Shown one piece after another: positions 6,025-7,017 of a stretch of 7,017 bases of DNA. A program made the translations under genes and the position numbers. Under the pieces are notes generated by a model. The model had not been told where the DNA came from. It saw only the letters and a program-made list of their open reading frames with translations, and made no database searches. This stretch comes from Dactylosporangium aurantiacum (GTDB lineage: Bacteria > Actinomycetota > Actinomycetes > Mycobacteriales > Micromonosporaceae). Location: the NCBI RefSeq assembly GCF_000716715.1, contig NZ_JNYJ01000104.1, forward strand, positions 1 to 7,017. Direction: 5' to 3'. The number at the start of each line of letters is the position of its first letter. Position 1 is the stretch's first letter.

Positions 6025-6374
6025 CACCACCACCGCTCCCCCACGGCGCGGACCACCGTCTCCGGCCGGCCGGCCGTGGTGGCCAGCCGGGCCGCGGGGG
6101 CCGGTCTGTGCGGGTCGCCGGTCGCGGGGGCCGGTCTGTGCGGGTCGCCGGTCGCGGGGGCCGGTCTGTGCGGGTGGCGGGCCGCTGGGCCGTCCGGGTC
6201 GCCGGTCGGGGCGGCCGAGGTGTTCGGAGTGCGGGTCACGGTAGCCGGGCTGTCCAGGGTGCGGGTCGCGGCGGCCGGGCGGTTCGGGTGGCGGGTCGCG
6301 GCGGTCGAGCGGTTCGGGTGGCGGGTCGCGGCGGTCGAGCCGTTCGGGTGGCGGGTCGCGGTGGTCGGGCGCAT
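6024..6374 (-). CDS. Decapeptide-repeat low-complexity protein between imuA' and imuB
   Basis: A 116-codon ORF with no recognised domain. Residues 2 to about 97 are roughly ten imperfect decapeptides. Those nearest imuA' read like RSTAATRHPN; those nearest imuB read like RPAPATGDPH, and one copy is only eight residues. A non-repeat tail ends in GERWW. It is rich in Pro, Thr, Ala, Arg and His, so it is probably disordered and net basic, with no signal peptide. Evidence for translation: GGAGGG lies 9 nt before the ATG; the ORF starts one base after the imuA' stop (TGACATG) and ends on the imuB start (TGATG). By hand count about 95% of codons end in G or C, against about 72% and 78% at positions 1 and 2. 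Against it: rare AGA codons occur three times, the repeat keeps other frames open too, and known imuA'-imuB pairs generally lack such a gene. Function unknown; a tether or accessory peptide of the mutasome is conjecture. Confidence 0.55.
   Translation of the reverse strand: MRPTTATRHPNGSTAATRHPNRSTAATRHPNRPAAATRTLDSPATVTRTPNTSAAPTGDPDGPAARHPHRPAPATGDPHRPAPATGDPHRPAPAARLATTAGRPETVVRAVGERWW
6036..6042 (-). promoter_or_regulatory. Ribosome binding site of imuB
   Basis: GGGGGAG lies in the last codons of the repeat ORF. It is followed by CG, then GTG GTG GTG ATG. Spacing is 2, 5, 8 and 11 nt to the four possible starts. This leaves the exact imuB start open between GTG 6030, GTG 6027 and ATG 6024. 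Confidence 0.55.
6091..6370. repeat. 30-bp tandem repeat array (minisatellite)
   Basis: About nine to ten copies of a 30-bp unit. Positions 6101-6130 and 6131-6160 are identical, and 6161-6170 continues that type. Positions 6281-6310 and 6311-6340 are identical in a second subfamily, with 6341-6370 differing at only a few bases. The middle copies (about 6171-6280) are diverged, and length changes there are multiples of three. The array lies wholly inside the ORF between imuA' and imuB and preserves its reading frame. There are no unique spacers, so it is not a CRISPR. Confidence 0.9.
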
Positions 6375-6375
6375 G

Positions 6376-7017
6376 TCAGCCGACCCTCCGCAGCGCCGCG
6401 GGCGCCTTCCGCGGCATCCGCGCGTCGTGGACCGGCGGCAGCGGCCCTTCCAGCGCGGGCAGCCACAGTGTCACCTCACGCGCGGCGCTCGCCGCGCCCC
6501 GGCCGCGGGCCTGGATGGTCAGCTCCCGGCAGCGCAGCCGCCCCCGCCCTTCGCCGAGCCCGCCCCAGCTCTGCTGGACAGGGGTCACCGTCACGTCCGC
6601 CCCCGCCCACACCCCCGCCGGCATGAGCACACTGCCCCGCTGCCGGGCCCGCGCCGCCAGCCGCCCCGCCACCGACGGCGCCACCGTCCCCGGCACCGCC
6701 GCCACCACGATGTCCACCCCGTCGAGCAGCGCCGCCACGATGCCCGCCCACTCGGTCCCCGGATGCGGCACCAACGCCAGCCGCTCGAGCGCGACCCCCA
6801 TCTCCGCCGCCGCCACCGGACTCAACGCCGGCATCCCCACCACCGCACACCACGACCCCGCCCGGCTCGCCGCCGCCAGCAACGCCAGCAGCACCGACGA
6901 CGTCTGCACCGCGACCGTCGCCCCCCGCCGCAGCCCGCCCCCCGGCAGCAACGCCCGCAGCCCCGCGAGCACCGGCAGCACCTTCCCCGCCCCGACCCCA
7001 GCCCCACCGGCCTGCTC
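6376..7017 (-). CDS. imuA': ImuA' mutasome accessory protein, RecA-like (5' end missing)
   Basis: 213 codons are visible and the frame is still open at the right edge, so the start is outside the window. The visible part follows a RecA/SulA-like layout: LLPGGGLRRGATVAV resembles the segment that in RecA precedes the P-loop. The expected GxxxxGK[TS] is absent, with QTSSVLLAL in its place, so ATP binding of the RecA type is unlikely. GSWCAVVGMP, ALLDGVDIVV and GRLAARARQRG follow as core strands and helices, then a C-terminal strand near VTLWLP and a basic tail (RKAPAALRRVG). In mycobacteria ImuA' binds ImuB and is needed for DnaE2-dependent mutagenesis. Assignment rests on these segments and on being upstream of imuB-dnaE2. 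A GTG at 6981 is in frame but too internal to be a likely start. It is probably LexA-controlled, but the promoter is not in view. Confidence 0.88.
   Translation of the reverse strand, partial: EQAGGAGVGAGKVLPVLAGLRALLPGGGLRRGATVAVQTSSVLLALLAAASRAGSWCAVVGMPALSPVAAAEMGVALERLALVPHPGTEWAGIVAALLDGVDIVVAAVPGTVAPSVAGRLAARARQRGSVLMPAGVWAGADVTVTPVQQSWGGLGEGRGRLRCRELTIQARGRGAASAAREVTLWLPALEGPLPPVHDARMPRKAPAALRRVG
6384..6389 (-). promoter_or_regulatory. Shine-Dalgarno sequence for the repeat ORF
   Basis: GGAGGG on the minus strand, inside the last codons of imuA', lies 9 nt upstream of the ATG at 6374. It is the best Shine-Dalgarno match I see in the operon. The imuA' frame ends in between (TGA at 6378-6376), so no gene other than the repeat ORF starts at the right distance from it. 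Confidence 0.6.
6985..7005 (-). other. Potential G-quadruplex in the coding strand of imuA'
   Basis: The minus strand carries four runs of four G (7005-7002, 6999-6996, 6993-6990, 6988-6985) separated by loops of 2, 2 and 1 nt. This meets the strict four-tetrad G-quadruplex pattern and would be present in the imuA' mRNA and non-template strand. It encodes a Gly/Ala/Val stretch, so it may be a by-product of GC-rich codons. Confidence 0.5.

Noticed and set aside
6091..6370. CRISPR array
   Set aside because: The 30-bp units are directly adjacent with no unique spacers, and no cas genes are present.
6108..6626. Plus-strand 172-codon Arg/Gly/Val repeat frame across the repeat array
   Set aside because: Its third codon positions are less G/C-biased than the minus-strand frame, it runs antisense into imuA', and it has no placed ribosome site or neighbours on that strand.
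6982..7003. P-loop-like AGVGAGK at the start of the visible ImuA'
   Set aside because: The residue after Lys is Val, not Ser or Thr, and the motif lies before, not after, the segment that precedes the Walker A of RecA. Best read as a Gly/Ala-rich N-terminal stretch.

Overview
The window comes from a very GC-rich actinobacterium. Codons end almost always in G or C, starts are often GTG, and the gene set resembles Pseudonocardiaceae-type genomes. The genus cannot be fixed from sequence alone. Most of the window (about 1.17 to 7.02 kb, minus strand) is an SOS-type mutagenesis cassette, the 'mutasome'. In transcription order it holds imuA' (5' end cut off by the window edge), a small repeat-rich ORF, imuB (catalytically dead Y-family polymerase homologue carrying a beta-clamp motif) and dnaE2/imuC (error-prone C-family replicative-type polymerase). 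The genes are packed tightly, with TGA-C-ATG, TGATG and TGATG junctions, so this looks like one translationally coupled operon. Its promoter, and any LexA box, would lie beyond position 7017.

Region by region: 1-99 (minus) is the first 33 codons of an unrecognised acidic protein running off the left edge. 100-388 is a divergent intergenic region with a hairpin, a possible promoter for the leftward gene and a good candidate leaderless promoter for the rightward genes. 389-754 and 747-1172 (plus) are two overlapping genes for small four-helix membrane proteins of unknown function. They converge on dnaE2 so closely that the two stop codons share a palindromic CTAG. 1169-4483 is dnaE2, 4483-6024 imuB, 6024-6374 the repeat ORF, and 6376-7017 imuA'.

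How the genes work together: by analogy with the mycobacterial system, ImuB bridges the beta clamp (here through QPGLWG), DnaE2 (whose own clamp motif looks degenerate) and ImuA', and DnaE2 does the lesion bypass. The most unusual element is the 116-codon ORF between imuA' and imuB. It encodes about ten imperfect decapeptide repeats rich in Pro, Thr, Ala, Arg and His. It has a strong Shine-Dalgarno sequence, about 95% G/C at third positions, and ends flush with both neighbours. It may be an undescribed low-complexity mutasome-associated peptide, or a minisatellite that has expanded inside the operon.
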